NCBI GenBank assembly: GCA_936440205.1
Contig: OW387148.1
Location: forward strand, 26,529,961-26,593,960
Direction of reading: 5' to 3'
DNA: 64,000 nucleotides
DNA from: Lepidonotus clava
Lineage: Eukaryota; Annelida; Polychaeta; Phyllodocida; Polynoidae
Shown here: positions 50,801-62,800 of the stretch, in pieces
Layout of the letters: each line of letters begins with the position of its first letter
Position numbering within the stretch: position 1 is the stretch's first letter
Notes under the pieces: model-generated
Database searches by the model: none
What the model was told of the DNA's origin: nothing
The model's input: the letters and a program-made list of their open reading frames with translations, nothing else
Translations under genes and position numbers: made by a program

Positions 50801-53800
50801 GGTAATTTCCTTAAACTTATGGCAATCTGTTAACCTCATTATCTCTCATAAAGTGTTCCAATGTGAATGATATAGCTTGATTGTTACCTGTAGGTTCATC
50901 CATCTTAAATTAGTTTCTAACGAATGCCAGGTGTATCATCTGATCATTAGAATATAGCTGTCATCGGTGTACGGAAATACCTAGCGAATCTAACGTAGCC
51001 CCTGGCTCTATGTAAAAGATTTGCTGAATAATAATTAAACTAATTTACGACACGAAAACCTCTGTGCGAAATTTAAGTCACATTTGCACGGGACACATGT
51101 GTATTTTACCTTTGTCAAAATGTGAATATAATATTATACGTAACCAATTCTGATAAGATTGTACCAGGTTTAAGATATTTCTGTTTGCTATATACAATGT
51201 CTTCTTCAGGATATGCTGTATACATTTTTATTTTCATTTTCTTATCAATATGGATAGTTTGTGTCAATAAAGTAAATGAATGAGATACCTGTGTACCATG
51301 TCCATCTCAAACGGTAGGTCGAATTTAACGGTCATCTTCTGCGCCATCTTGGACTTATCCTTCTCCATTTCTGATCTCTAAACAGTATTCCTTAAAAGTA
51401 GCTTTAGTCTCAAGAAATTATCTATGCCCTCAGTAGTCTACGTGCAGACTGTGGTATAATCCAGGTAGTGAACGCGCTTTTGCTTGAATGTTTATGTGTT
51501 GCTTAGTTATCCATTATTCAGGACAAAAACGTGCGGCTTGAGATTTGCCATTTTTACCTTTAAGATTTTCTGGGAAAAACTCACAGATAGTCCGAACTAA
51601 GCTCTAGATTTCCAGTTATAGTCACAGAAACGTCCACCTTGTCACATGCTATTTGGACTTATAACAGACTATAATTTTGATTAGCTGCTGGTGTCCAGGG
51701 ATAGTCTTAGATATTTGTCTCAGCAGCAAAAGTGAGACACGCTCCAGACAATTGTAATAGCTCACAGTTAGTCCTAGATTAACGTCACAAGTTTTCAGGG
51801 ATAGTCGTAGAATCCACCAATTAGTCAGTAATGTTATTAGTTATTCCTCATATTCAAAAGCCTCAAGTCGCTGACTTGACGTATTAATAACTGAAGGTAC
51901 AAGTATATATCCAGATATTAGAAGAGCAGCTCGGAGCTATCTAGTCCAAATCAATTTAGACTATCTTAGCTTCTGGGCTTCTCCAGGTGAAATGTGAGGA
52001 ACTCAAGGGCTCATTCAGCTAGTCGCTCCAGATGATGCCGGAATTTATAAATGTATGAGGCGATTCACAGAAAATGTGATGGTTCGCAGAACATTCAAGA
52101 CGAGTTGCGCAATGTTGATGGTCTCACAATTACAAGAATTGTAATCGTCAGTGCCTCACAAAAGCTCGTATTTGGTACCGACAACTCATTGGAGCAAACC
52201 AACTCCTATATATTTATCATTATCTTGTCCTAAAATGTATTGTAATCGAGTATAATATTGAATCAGAAAAGCATTAATGTACGGATAGTTTTTCTTATGC
52301 ATTAATGTGCAGAAACTCACACCAATTCAAAACGGCTCAAGAATGAGCAAATCAATCAATTACTTCTCCAAAAGCTGGCTTCCTAGTTCTGTTAATCCCA
52401 ATTAATCCAGATTATAATTCCGTAGAATATCCAAGGAACAGTTACCAACGGAAAAATAGGCCTATCCCTTAGGAGTCAAGAAGTAGAATGTGGCTGGTTG
52501 TTTTCGCTGAGTGCTCAGATAGTTGGTGGAAGGCGGTGTATATATGTACTGGCTCGTGGTTGGTGGCTCAGCTGGCGATGAGAGGGGGGAGGGAGGAGAA
52601 GGGGGTAGGTATGTAGGTGGGTAGGTGGACTACCAAGAAGAGTTACTGGGCAGAAGATACCCCAGGCATGTGGTGCTATACCTCTTAGGCGCTTTCCGCC
52701 AACTTGATTTTCTTTTTCTCGCTGACGTATATGTTTTCCCAGTATAATTTGAGAAATAGCTATCTTGATATTTTTTAAACATAAATCTGTCAAAGGCTAA
52801 CGAACCATCAGGTTCAAGGGCCTAGTGGATAAGGGCCCTGTACATGCATGGTGACCGGAACAAGCTGGTAGCCATGCTGTATGACTACGGACATTGGGAC
52901 ATAAGCTTATCAGGATTCAAATTATAATAAATTTTATCACAATATTGAATCTCCCAAAAATGTTTTCGGAAACCAAGCGTAACATACTGTTCAGCATGTT
53001 TTCCCTAATTATGCCGTTTTCACGATTATCTTTCGAGCTATGCACATGATTTATAGCGTCATATTATATTCTTGTAGAAAAATAAAACGAAGACAAAATT
53101 GCCAGCAAAAACAAGAACAAGAACAAGAACAACAAATCAGTATATGGAATACACGTTTGACACCCCCCCTACACGTTTGACTCTCCCCAACAACGAGCAA
53201 CTCAAAGTGTAGTAGTTGGGGGGGGGGGGACTGCTATAACTCATCGTGAAGGTGTTGGCGCAAATTGGAAATCGGGTTATAAATCAGTCCATATTTTCAG
53301 CCCAATACTCCCTACCCCTACATTACTGCCCCACAATATGAATGCATCTCCCTCAATAAACTACTAAGTTCCTGTGCTAGTACAAGACTAGTTATTAGAG
53401 TATTGGTTAGGAGCAGTTTCAAAGCAAAAATAGTAATGTGTATAATGTGGTGTCCCTCCCTCCTCCATAGCAGAGAGTAGGGGCGAGCTGCTCCGAGCTG
53501 CTCCGAGCACCTGTCAGGTATTCCCGGCATGCCCCTAGGCCTCACTCCCGCCAAAACCCTGCTTCCGACAACGGCCGCTTGGGGCCGCCACCGGACTGGC
53601 CAACACTTATTGTTTATATACATACTGACATTTTTATGTGCATTGAGGACGGGAGCTGTTGCTACTTTTTTCATGGTCAGGCCCTAGGTTTGTTTCTGCG
53701 ATTGTTTCATATTTATAGGTGAAGGAAACAATAACAATGTCTGTTTGTTTAAAGATAAAAACAATGGAGTATGCAGTGAATGCACTCATAGTTCACCCCT

Positions 53801-56800
53801 GACGCGATCACTTACTGTATTTTATATTCAGCTGGTGCATTGACATATCATCTTAAGCTTTATGCCTGTTGTAACCAAATAGAAATTAAGCATTGCCATT
53901 GGACTTAGTAATATTATGCAATTAGGAATTATATATCTATAAAAATAAAAGATAGATAACTACAGAAACGATACAAAAGATGCCATGTCACCATTTTACC
54001 TAAATTATTTATTGATCTAATCTTCAGGTACCCTGGTATGTCCAACAATTGACATGGCAACACTGATAGTAAATTGGAGGAGTGGGTATTTATTGAGATT
54101 AACATGGGACATGCAAGCCCTACATTTATAGTCTGCAAAATACATAGGTAGGGCCTAATCGTTTTTATGCCGTAGCTCTGAGGAAGGAGGATGGCACTAG
54201 GATGTGGCTTAAGGAAAACCTGCAGGAAATATTTTCTCTTCAGCTGAAGCTAAGGAGGCTTGGCAGTCAAAGTATTCTGTCTGAACATAGACATGCCAAG
54301 AAATGCTACATTATGGATATCATGATGCACAGATTTTCTACCTTTTCCCCCTTTTCCCCGCGTGTGCACTATGCGGGGGACTTATTTACGTGAATTAACT
54401 ATACTTAACGAATTTGTCTCTTTAAAACAGTATATTTGATTGAGCAAAGGGAAAAACACCTTCGGTGCGATGATATATCATCACAGTCATTCATTTAGAA
54501 GAATATTCAGGAGTTAAAAACAAAACCGCTTAGTTGCAATCTTCTTTTATATAGGGATAGTTCCATAGTCTTTCAGATATAGATATATTGCGACATCCTG
54601 TCACTATTAGCAATGAATAAGATGGCCCACGAAAATAACCTGGATTCGGAAAACTGATTCCTAAAACAAACAAAATACAGAGCTTGTTTTCCGTCTGTTT
54701 ATCTCAAAGCAGGTTTTGTTGGCACCACTATATCTCAAGTCAGCTACTTTTTTGTTCTAGGGAGGCTTCTAGGCAGAGGAACTCAGTAGCAATTATTTAT
54801 AGCTAGTTATGGGAGCTGCTCGACCCACTACGTTAGTTAGATAAGTAACTCAACCTATATGATATGAGTCAGCCAAAGATGAAACAAACTTTTAGTTTCT
54901 ACTCCGATTCCCTAAGCCATAGAGACTTATAACATCCCTATCTCTTTGCTAGAACCTTTCGTGAGTATGCCACATTCGTTTAAGGTGGATTACTCTTTAT
55001 TTGTGGAAAGGCAATAAAAGTAAATAAAATCATTTTAGAATTATCCTATGGGTGATAGGACTTTTTAGATCCTCATGTTTGTGGATGCTTCCTGCTGGTA
55101 AAGCACTTCTTTTGGGTAAGAAAAGTTAGTCATAGTTGAGGATCAGGAGAAACTTGCTACAAGTCATTTCAGAACACGTGTATGCAGTTACCATTTTATA
55201 TGCTTTCTTACCTATTTTCATTACACAATTTACATCCATCAGTTATATACTTTCTTAGAGGTACCACCCATTCAGTAAAACAAGATGTAAATTAATTGAG
55301 ATATACACATGAAATGTTAAGTTTTGTATAAGACTGGTTGCAAAATGTAACAATGATTTAAATACAATTCAGGTGACAAATAGGAAAAATAGCTAGCCTT
55401 TTCATGTTTCATGTAAACTTTCTTTTTAGATCTTGATCCGCCGCTATCTACGTATATCGAAAGCCGTCATATTTCAGTATTAAACTTAAGTTTCTCATCC
55501 GTCCCTTTTAGCTCACATCTTTTACTACTCAAGGGGCCTCCCTCCGTTTAAATCTATTAAGTGGTGCTGAGGGGAAATTAGTGTCAGAAAATCAGGAAAA
55601 TAAGTACTTGACTAGTGGAACAACCTAAACACTTTAACATTACCTCACCCCTGTCAAACTTTATTGAAAACTGTTATGTTATACTTTAACCTTCAGCTCC
55701 CAAACCCCTCTACTTTTACTTACCCCACCCCCTACTGGAAGTGTAATCTGTTGCAACCAGCTTATGCCACCATATGGGCCAGCCCACAAATCACTCACCC
55801 ACTCAGAGTCTCATCATGTCAATTATATACACCTCATCTCCAGGTGCCCAAGATAAATGGGGTAGGAGTTACATGTTTGTCAGAAGGTAAGGAGGGGGGT
55901 TGGTGTGTTAAGGTTTGGGATAAATGGCTTTAGAAGCAAACTGGGAAGATCTATTGGTGGCTAGCTAAGGCACACTATGTACTTCTACATAATATAAAAA
56001 TACATATTGTTTGAGATGATCTTATTATACTCCAATAGCCTATATGTTGAACAATATAATCAACGGCATTGGTTCAAATATGATTATTAGGTTGGCCATT
56101 AGAGTATGTATAAGGATTTTGATAGTAAGCATATGTCTCCATTGTAACAGTTACAAAATTGAAATATATAACATAAATGATTGCATACATCTAACAATGA
56201 GGGAGTAGAAAATTGCCCGCAAAGTATAGGGGTCTTTTCAGCCAGGACTTTAAAAGGTAGCGCACAGGCAGTAATAGAGATTCATGGGAAGAAACTACAT
56301 TTATTCGGTTCAGGATTTTTCATTTGATGTTCTGTATAGATCTACGTACACAGGAAAGCCTACATAGTACCTCCGTGTATTTGATTTTCAAGCATACCAA
56401 ATGTCCAGTACAATTGGCAGGCCTGATTCATTGTCCTTGGTATATTTTTGTATCATGAGCACATGAAAGGATGAGGTCAGCATTCCCAGGGTCGCCATCT
56501 GCTCAGTTTATGAATGTGACTCTTTTGCATCAGGAGTTATACATTATCATAACATTTTTACTTGAAGTTAACGGGTTATGTGGTTCCTATGCTGTAATAA
56601 GAATACAGTCATATCACTACAAAAGCAACGTTGATTATGCCTACCATTCTGTCATTGGGTGATCAAATTTATGAGCTGTATGACGCGGCAGGAGCAGGCA
56701 ATTAAACCAAGAGTTTTGAGTTTGCTGCTTCCAGCCCTTCTGGATGTTTTGCGGCAATTGGTCCCCCTTAAGAACTGGTTGTGCTTTGGCAACCCTCTCT

Positions 56801-59800
56801 GGGTTTGAACCTCTTAGGTTGCTGACTAGAAACCAGCAAACCTGGCCAGAATTGTCTGTTTTAACCTTTCAGATTGATGTGGAATCGCTCAGACCTTCCA
56901 TGGACCACTTCAGATTTGTGGGACTTTGTATTCATTTTGGCTAGCTTCACACCTCTTTGAGAGTAATAGGCTACTCTAGAATGCCTGGTAATAAGCCCAT
57001 CCCACATAGGGTATATCCCAGGGTTGGACAAGGGTTAGACAAAATAACTATATAAGCCCTCTTTACCTCCTAGAGGGTTGCTGAAATATACAATAATCAT
57101 ATTTTCAATATCCCCAAGTCCTGCTTAACCATTATAATTTCTTAAATTGTATCAATTGATAGATTTGCAGGCCTAGGTTTGACAGCCAATCAAAATGCTG
57201 TATTTCAGGCGTTTGACATTATAGGCTGGGCTGAAAAGCTTTAACATTGGTTCCTTTGGGAAAAAGGCCGATATATAAAGCTGCATTTCAGAATTTTGGG
57301 AGCAATCTGTAAAACAAATTGATTTGTAAATTTTGTATCATTCAACTCTTTTGAGGGATTAAGTGTGAAGGTAATTTTGAAAATATTTCATGGTAAACTC
57401 TAACATGGGTATAAACTGAGATGGGCTTATTCTAGACCTTCAGATCAGTGCCCCAGCGCTCTACTCACAGCCCACCAAACCCGTCAGTGTCACAGAACAT
57501 CTAAAGGCATCCTCAGCCAATCACTAAGACGTGTTTGTGCACGCACAATAAGCCGGGAAGCCACTAACCACTAATAACTACCTCAAACATCTACAGGTCT
57601 GCTACACGTCAGTGAGGTCTATAGAAACCGCCGTCCCACCATTCACCGCGGCCCAGGGGCATTCTGGGACGACTGTCAACTTCCGGCTGCTGTGATGGAA
57701 TGGACGCTGTATTGATTTTCTCCACGGCCGACCCCGACAACGGCGAATGGAGGCGGCGGGAAGCAATGAGGGGGGTCTAGACGAGGGGATACGTGTTATT
57801 GGGGGAGAAGGCAATGTTTAGAAATGATAATTTTGATATGTGGAGAATTTGGTCTGCAAATGCAATTACACTTCCGAGTAAGCTGAGAAAAAGGAGGTGA
57901 TTGCATTGCAAAATATACTTTTTCATAAGCATTTGACCATAAATGATCAGTTCCTACTCCATATTAATAGATTGTTGCAATTATTGAAAAAATAAAGTGA
58001 TTTATATGACCATATCTCATATCTCTATGAAAAGAGAAATGGATCTTTACTTAGAATTTTAGACAACAGATAGTTGAGATGATAGTTGAGATGATAACCA
58101 TGTGCCTTATCAGTCTTATAAACGTGCCGTATCAATCTTAGAAAACAAAGATTTTCTCTGCATGTTACCTTTCCATTTTGATAAACAGGGGCGCCCCACG
58201 GTTCATTTTAGACGTCCACACCCCAGTAACAGAGAAAGTGGGAGTGGGGATTGGACGGTAGGCAGATGGGAAAGGGGGGGGGGGGGGGCGTGGCAATTGC
58301 CGGCACAGCATGGAGGCCTACAAGACGCGTGCTAACATGCTCAAATCTCAGCCTAAAAACAAGCCTATCTTCGACGCGTGTTCCTGATTATCCTCAAATT
58401 TAGGCATTAAGATCTATATATAGAAACTACTCCAGGGACCCATTCACGGTCACGAGAGCGTTTCCTTTTTAGAAATGCTGACCATTGCGGTTTACTGCGA
58501 CTGTAATGTCTTAAAATTAAATGTATATTATTAACTATTGTTAGTTATATTTAGGTGATACAGTATTAACAGGCATGTCATCACGTTATATATTAGCATG
58601 GCAACAATGTTGATGATGCATGCAATCTTTAATATTCTAAATCGGTGTATTAAGACGGTAATTCTGTCCTCCTAAACACAATTTAATAGTTTGCATATAT
58701 ATAATTAATGAATATCAAAAGAGCACCTTTCTAATCCTATGTAGCTACATGATAACGTGTCAGCAATTAACATGACGTTTTAAATGGATTCATTAGTTTC
58801 CTCATTAACAATCTGGGAACCGCAAAAGGATTCACAGAGTGGGAATAATATCTGTAAGTTAGCTAGGTAGCCTAAAGATCCGAATGCTAAAAAAAATACA
58901 CAAATGTATAATACCAATACTATATTTTTGAATAGAGAAAAAATAGTCATTTGCACTCACCAACAATGCAGACAATATCCAAGCCTAAGATCAATACTTT
59001 AGGCCCTCTCCGTGTCAATAATATATATACAACAGTCACGGAATCCTAATGGCGTTCTTGATTGGATAACCAATCCAATTTTCTTGAGATTGGATCAATC
59101 CAGGCCTATTGAATGATCAATTGATCTTAGGCTGCAGGCTGCGCCCTTCACCAGTCACATTATATTGTAGCTTAGGCCTGAGTGTCCATCCTTTAGGCCT
59201 GAGTGTCAATCCCAGCCTAAACCGTCGATGTTAAGGCTCCACATTCTTTTTGAATGAAATATTAGTCGTATAGACTTGTGATTTTCAACCACAGATTGAT
59301 ATGGCCATATTGTAGGTGTAAATCTAGATGGTATATAGGCCTACGAATCCATGCTTTCGAGCCTGTCTTAGTCTGAAGTCTCCTTCATACACAATACAGC
59401 ATGTGTAAAATTAAGGCTAGAAATCAAGGCCAGTGTTGGCCTAATAATCCGTAAGTCTTAGGCTGGAGTCTGCATCCATAGTCACGTTATGCATGGAAAA
59501 CTAGGCTTATGAATGCGTCCTTGCTAGTGTGGCCTAACTGCTGATAGGCCTATAGGCCTTGGTTGCTAAGGTCAGGCCTAGTAGCAGCCTAAGATTGACC
59601 GAAGATCCTCCACATTCTAGGCTGGGTATCCTTTTGCTCAAACCTCACGAACTGAAGACGAGCTCACATCGCGAGCAGCTCACATGCACGCTGGTTACAT
59701 CTCCACTCTCCAGGCTGAGTTTTTGTATCCAATCCCTCTAATTACACGCGCGGCGAGCAACATGCAGGGACATGCTTGAAGAGTGAGTGCCTAGATCTGC

Positions 59801-62800
59801 TCCCATCTCTCTGACTCCCCACTCCCCCTATCCCTCATCCCCCGTCCCCTCCCCTTCCCACTTCCATGCTGGTTGCCATGGAAACGTTACCTCGGCCCTG
59901 GGTGTCACCATGGAAATGCCTGGTTATCCGCTTTGCCACAAGAGGTCGCGACCGAGTCTCGTTTGTCACGAGTCACTCCGAGTCGCTCCGAGGTGCTCCG
60001 AGTCAAACCCTGATCCCCTGAGCGCCATTATGGGGTTCGTGGGGGGCCGCATTCTCCTCTGTTGGGGGTTGGAAGTGGATAGTTGTAAAAAAATGAAGTA
60101 CCCACTGCAAATTGACACAGTGGAGTTGTTGCTTTGATTCACTTACTTGGCTTAAGGTCTGATTTGCTTTGCTTACTAAGGCCTTTATTTGAGGATGGGT
60201 AAGTCCTCTAAGTACATTAGATTCTGATATAAGAGACCCATAGTATCATAATCACAGGTGTTGTAAGCATAACCAAGGCTAGGCATAATTCTCTCAAAAG
60301 TGTAACCCTTAAGATACGGCCTTGTGCTCCTTTTTTCCCAGACATCTCTATTTTACTCTTAGTTTGGAAAATAATTGGGGCAGAATTTTACGAAAAATGT
60401 CAACTAACATAATACCCATTCCTTTCAAAGGTGTCCAGTGGCTTTCACTGAGGGATTGCATTGACGATATTTGAGAGTAGATTTAATGTTATCAGCAGCT
60501 CTAAGGCCATGCACATGATGCCCAAAGCCTGCCTTTGCGAGATAATCTCAAAGATGAGCAGATTAACATGACAGACTACATGCTTTGTGCAGGCTGTGAT
60601 AACATGTTGAGATTTACATGCTTTGTGCATGCTGTGATAACATACTGTGAGTTACATGCTAAGGCTGCATGAAGTGCAAAACATGAGGTCCCTTGGGTGC
60701 AATGATTCTGGAACTCCACATTAAACACACACATAATTCTTCTTTCAGAACGCTAGACCATTCCTTCCATCCTTCCATAACCCTAGAGATGGTACTCTAT
60801 ATTCCTAGCGCGTTCCCCTAGGAGAACTAAACTTCCTGTAATTGTGTTATTGTCCCTAGACGATGTGAGATGGGTTGAGAAGATGGGGTAGTGGGGATAG
60901 CGAGGGTAGTAGGTGCAGAGGTACTGTAGAGGGACATGACTGAATATGAGTGGGTGCGTTTTGCGCGCGATTTAACATAAGAGAGGCATGCATATTATAA
61001 CGGAAAAACACAATCATTTGTACTTTTTCTTTCGCCATTTGAACTGAACAGTGAATAGAAAATGAGCTGAAAAGGCCCTTTTGCCATTATTGCTTCTGGA
61101 TCCTTTCGGGGGGGGGGGGGGGGGGGGGTAGACAGGATCATCTAAATAAGTCTCATTCTCCCTATTTCACCCCTCTTATAATCAGCAGGGAATAGGGTAT
61201 GTGACATAACATAGCTGTCATGAAGTTCAATAAAATAATATGCCTCTTAAGGGCGGAAGCCTATGAAGCGTTATGCTAATGCTCTCATATGGCGAATTAG
61301 CATGTATTTGTAAGTGTCATTTGTAAGGGAAACAATAGAATAGTTCCCCCACTTTAAATAGTAAACACAGTGTGAGACACTTTCTTTCAGTGTATGGCTC
61401 TGAGATAATAGACTGATAATGGGCTAGCTGCCCTGGAGTGAACTGAAAAGTCTTACAGACCAAAGTTGTCAGAGATAAAATATGTGAGGTTGTAATGTTA
61501 TGGGGGTTACCTACATTTTGATAGGGAGCCCCAACCTCAATCGCTCATACAGGTGCACACATTCTAGACTAATTTGTCTCCAATTAACTCCATTCAAAAG
61601 TGATAATATTAATTCCCTGGAGTTCATTGAAAATACAACTCTCAACAAAAACATCAAATAGTGAATTTTAGCAATATTCCAAACCTACCTAACTTGGGTG
61701 AACTGCTTTCCCCTCTGAAAACCAAAGGCCAATGCCCTAATATTTCAGTGATAACCCTTGACCTGTACACATACAAGGCCAGAGGAGGTCCAACAGGTTT
61801 GGGTCTATTTCTCACTCTGTGAAAGGTTTGCTGACAGGTTTCTACGGTTGGCAGCCGTCCTACCCCCTCCTCCAGGGTCTTTGCACCCATTATCGCCCAC
61901 ACCTCACCTGGTTATGACACAGAAATATGTCTAAATTTAGATGTGTATTAGCAGGCATGCCTTAACCCTTTGATCCTACGTATATGGCAAACGTTATCTT
62001 AACCGGGTCTTCCAGGAATTTAGTGAAAATTACATGACATTAATTTCATGTGGAGAAATTCAAATATCTTCTAAACGTTAACGTTAGGAATATTGCCGGT
62101 TTAACTAATGGAAAAAAACCCACCCAGTTTTAGTAATGGCTAGCGACCTGAAACGTATGGATTGGTGAACTAATCGACTTTAGGATATGGGCTTGATGTG
62201 GCTAGATTTGATCTTATATGGCAAACTCCAGGACGCCTTCAATTATTCCAGCAGAATATATCTGAACCTTTTATTAGATTATCTTGGCTTGATAATTGAT
62301 TGTGAACGGACTTTAAACGGTTGTAATTATATTTATATAACCTACGTACTTTCCGGATGACAGTTTTTCCGTTAATGGCAGTCAATCATTCATTCTATGT
62401 GCTTTAAATATTCAACATGTTTATACTTCATTTTCAACGTTGCTATGCATACCTTCCTATCTCCAAGATTCTGACAGGTTCTTGGTAGGCCTTCTGGTTT
62501 GTTTAATATCATGGGACAGTGCCAGGAACCTAAACTATAAGCTTTTGCAAAGAGGAAAATGGTGAGGATTTGCAATGATATAAAAAGATGGATACATAGT
62601 TATAGTATGCGTAACATTTTAGTTCAAATGGTATCATATTATGCGTACTTCCCTTCCTCCCTTTAAAAATCCTCAATCTGCCCCCTCCACGTGATCTAGT
62701 TGTGGATAGACCTAAGCTTCACCCAGATTATCTAGATTCACATTGGCTTATGAACTTCTCCAGTTCCTACAACTATTTCCCTCAGCGCTAAACATGTCGG

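Noticed and set aside
59787-60137. Plus-strand ORF of 116 codons
   Set aside because: Pro/Ser-rich start reflects a C-rich tract; no family features and no splice context. Treated as regulatory-looking DNA.
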